A stretch of 64,000 nt of DNA from Pseudomonas fragi (GTDB taxonomy: Bacteria > Pseudomonadota > Gammaproteobacteria > Pseudomonadales > Pseudomonadaceae). Below the pieces are notes generated by a model. It was not told the DNA's origin, ran no database searches, and worked only from the letters and a program-made list of their open reading frames with translations. The stretch lies in assembly GCF_900105835.1 (NCBI RefSeq), contig NZ_LT629783.1, positions 2,108,001 through 2,172,000 on the forward strand. Direction: 5' to 3'. Each line of letters begins with the position of its first letter. The first letter of the stretch is position 1. Position numbers and translations under genes: made by a program. Below are positions 62,976-64,000 of this stretch, in pieces.

Positions 62976-63188
62976 AAATGACTCCCAAGATGCGAGGCGG
63001 GATGCCTTGCAAGCCGACGAGTATCGACCTCCCCTGCACGGCCGGGTAGCGCCTTGTTGCTATAGCCCAGCAACCTTAACGTTATGAAAAACCGGCACAG
63101 AAGAGCCCGAGCGGCAGCCGAACGCTGCAATATTCGGCAATGAATGTTAGCGTGCTTACATTCCCGACAGCCGATGAGTCTTGTTCAG

Positions 63189-64000
63189 ATGAGCCTTTCC
63201 AGCACCAAGAAAACCGTACTTGCCTTCAGCCGCGTCACCCCCGAGATGATCGAGCGCCTGCAACAGGATTTCAACGTCATCGCGCCCAACCCCAAGCTGG
63301 GCGATATCAACGCCCAGTTCGAAGAGGCACTGCCCCACGCCCACGGTCTGATCGGCGTCGGCCGCAAACTGGGGCGCAAGCAGTTGGAAAATGCCCGTCA
63401 GCTGGAAGTGGTGTCCAGCGTCTCGGTGGGTTACGACAACTACGATGTCGACTACTTCAACGAACGCGGCATCATGCTCACCAATACCCCGGACGTGCTG
63501 ACTGAAAGCACCGCCGACCTGGGTTTTACCCTGATCATGAGCAGCGCACGTCGGGTCGCCGAGCTGGATGCCTGGACCAAGGCAGGCCAGTGGCAAGCCA
63601 GCGTGCCGCCGGCCCTGTTTGGCAGCGATGTGTACGGCAAGACCCTGGGCATTGTCGGCATGGGTAATATCGGCGCAGCCGTTGCCCGTCGTGGTCGCCT
63701 GGGTTTCAACATGCCCATCCTGTACAGCGGCAACAGCCGCAAGACCGCACTGGAGCAAGAATTGGGCGCGCAGTTTCGCAGCCTCGACCAGTTGCTGGCC
63801 GAAGCTGATTTCGTGTGCCTGGTGGTGCCATTGAGCGAGAAAACCCGGCATCTGATCAGCCAGCGCGAACTCAAGCTGATGAAGCCGAGCGCCATTCTGG
63901 TGAATATCTCCCGTGGCCCGGTGGTCGACGAACCGGCACTGATCGAAGCCCTGCAAAACGGCACCATTCGCGGCGCAGGCCTGGATGTTTACGAGAAGGA
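63189..64000 (+). CDS. D-2-hydroxyacid dehydrogenase (GhrB/2-ketogluconate reductase type), C-terminus outside window
   Basis: The frame is open from the ATG at 63189 to the window edge, giving 270 of about 325 residues. It begins MSLSSTKKTVLAFSRVTPEM and shows LGIVGMGNIGAAVARR as the NAD(P)H motif and NISRGPVVDEPAL with the catalytic Arg. The His-containing end lies outside. GhrB/KguD enzymes reduce glyoxylate, hydroxypyruvate or 2-ketogluconate; which applies here cannot be told. Confidence 0.9.
   Translation, partial: MSLSSTKKTVLAFSRVTPEMIERLQQDFNVIAPNPKLGDINAQFEEALPHAHGLIGVGRKLGRKQLENARQLEVVSSVSVGYDNYDVDYFNERGIMLTNTPDVLTESTADLGFTLIMSSARRVAELDAWTKAGQWQASVPPALFGSDVYGKTLGIVGMGNIGAAVARRGRLGFNMPILYSGNSRKTALEQELGAQFRSLDQLLAEADFVCLVVPLSEKTRHLISQRELKLMKPSAILVNISRGPVVDEPALIEALQNGTIRGAGLDVYEK

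Overview
The window is chromosomal DNA of a Pseudomonas, most likely of the P. fluorescens lineage. The evidence is the gene content (rpsP-rimM-trmD, purL-mltF, lepA-lepB-rnc-era-recO-pdxJ, lptFG/pepA-holC-valS, aapJQMP), near-identity by memory of one protein to P. fluorescens carboxylesterase EstB, high GC with long antisense open frames, and many REP-type palindromes. I see no rRNA, tRNA, CRISPR array, prophage or insertion sequence. Most genes are housekeeping; accessory content is small regulatory, transport and toxin-antitoxin modules.

Layout. 1-2554: ribosomal/SRP block on the minus strand (trmD partial, rimM, rpsP, ffh). 2763-6039: inner-membrane protein YpjD, a CBS-domain protein and an MHS-type transporter on the plus strand. 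6148-11117: purT, a VUT-family protein, DUF1289, gamma carbonic anhydrase, two Nudix enzymes, an L,D-transpeptidase and a YqfO-like protein. 11122-16761: purL and divergent mltF. 16893-22964: pdxJ, recO, era, rnc, a decayed DUF4845 gene, lepB and lepA, all minus. 23126-31020: lptG-lptF divergent from pepA-holC-127 aa protein-valS. 31120-34393: rlmF, an HU protein, nucleoid protein YejK and a membrane-anchored glutaredoxin. 34415-38496: a 61-bp tandem repeat, a GIY-YIG protein, an NTF2-like protein, a CynX-type MFS with its GntR regulator, and an mqsRA toxin-antitoxin pair. 38505-42668: general amino acid ABC transporter aapJQMP. 43089-47212: estB, rhlB, moaCDE and a DUF606 transporter. 47201-64000: three LysR regulators, PhoH, a divergent polysaccharide deacetylase, yaaA, two SDRs, an MFS pump, an aae-like tripartite efflux operon and a 2-hydroxyacid dehydrogenase cut by the window edge.

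Co-operating sets visible here: translation and secretion (rpsP/rimM/trmD, ffh, lepB, lepA), purine synthesis (purT, purL), LPS transport (lptFG), molybdopterin synthase and precursor (moaCDE), amino acid uptake (aapJQMP), and efflux (OMF-FUSC-DUF1656-HlyD beside a LysR gene). Relative to the order I remember from P. aeruginosa, the window joins three blocks that are apart there, with junctions between mltF and pdxJ and between lepA and lptG.

No wholly new system stands out. The observations most worth checking are the truncated DUF4845 gene between lepB and rnc, the polysaccharide deacetylase with altered metal ligands, the palindromic operators at mqsRA and at the LysR/MFS pair, four consecutive hairpins after ffh, and the repeats: eight REP doublets each 87 bp long, three larger palindromes, and a 61-bp tandem array that supplies the end of a coding sequence.
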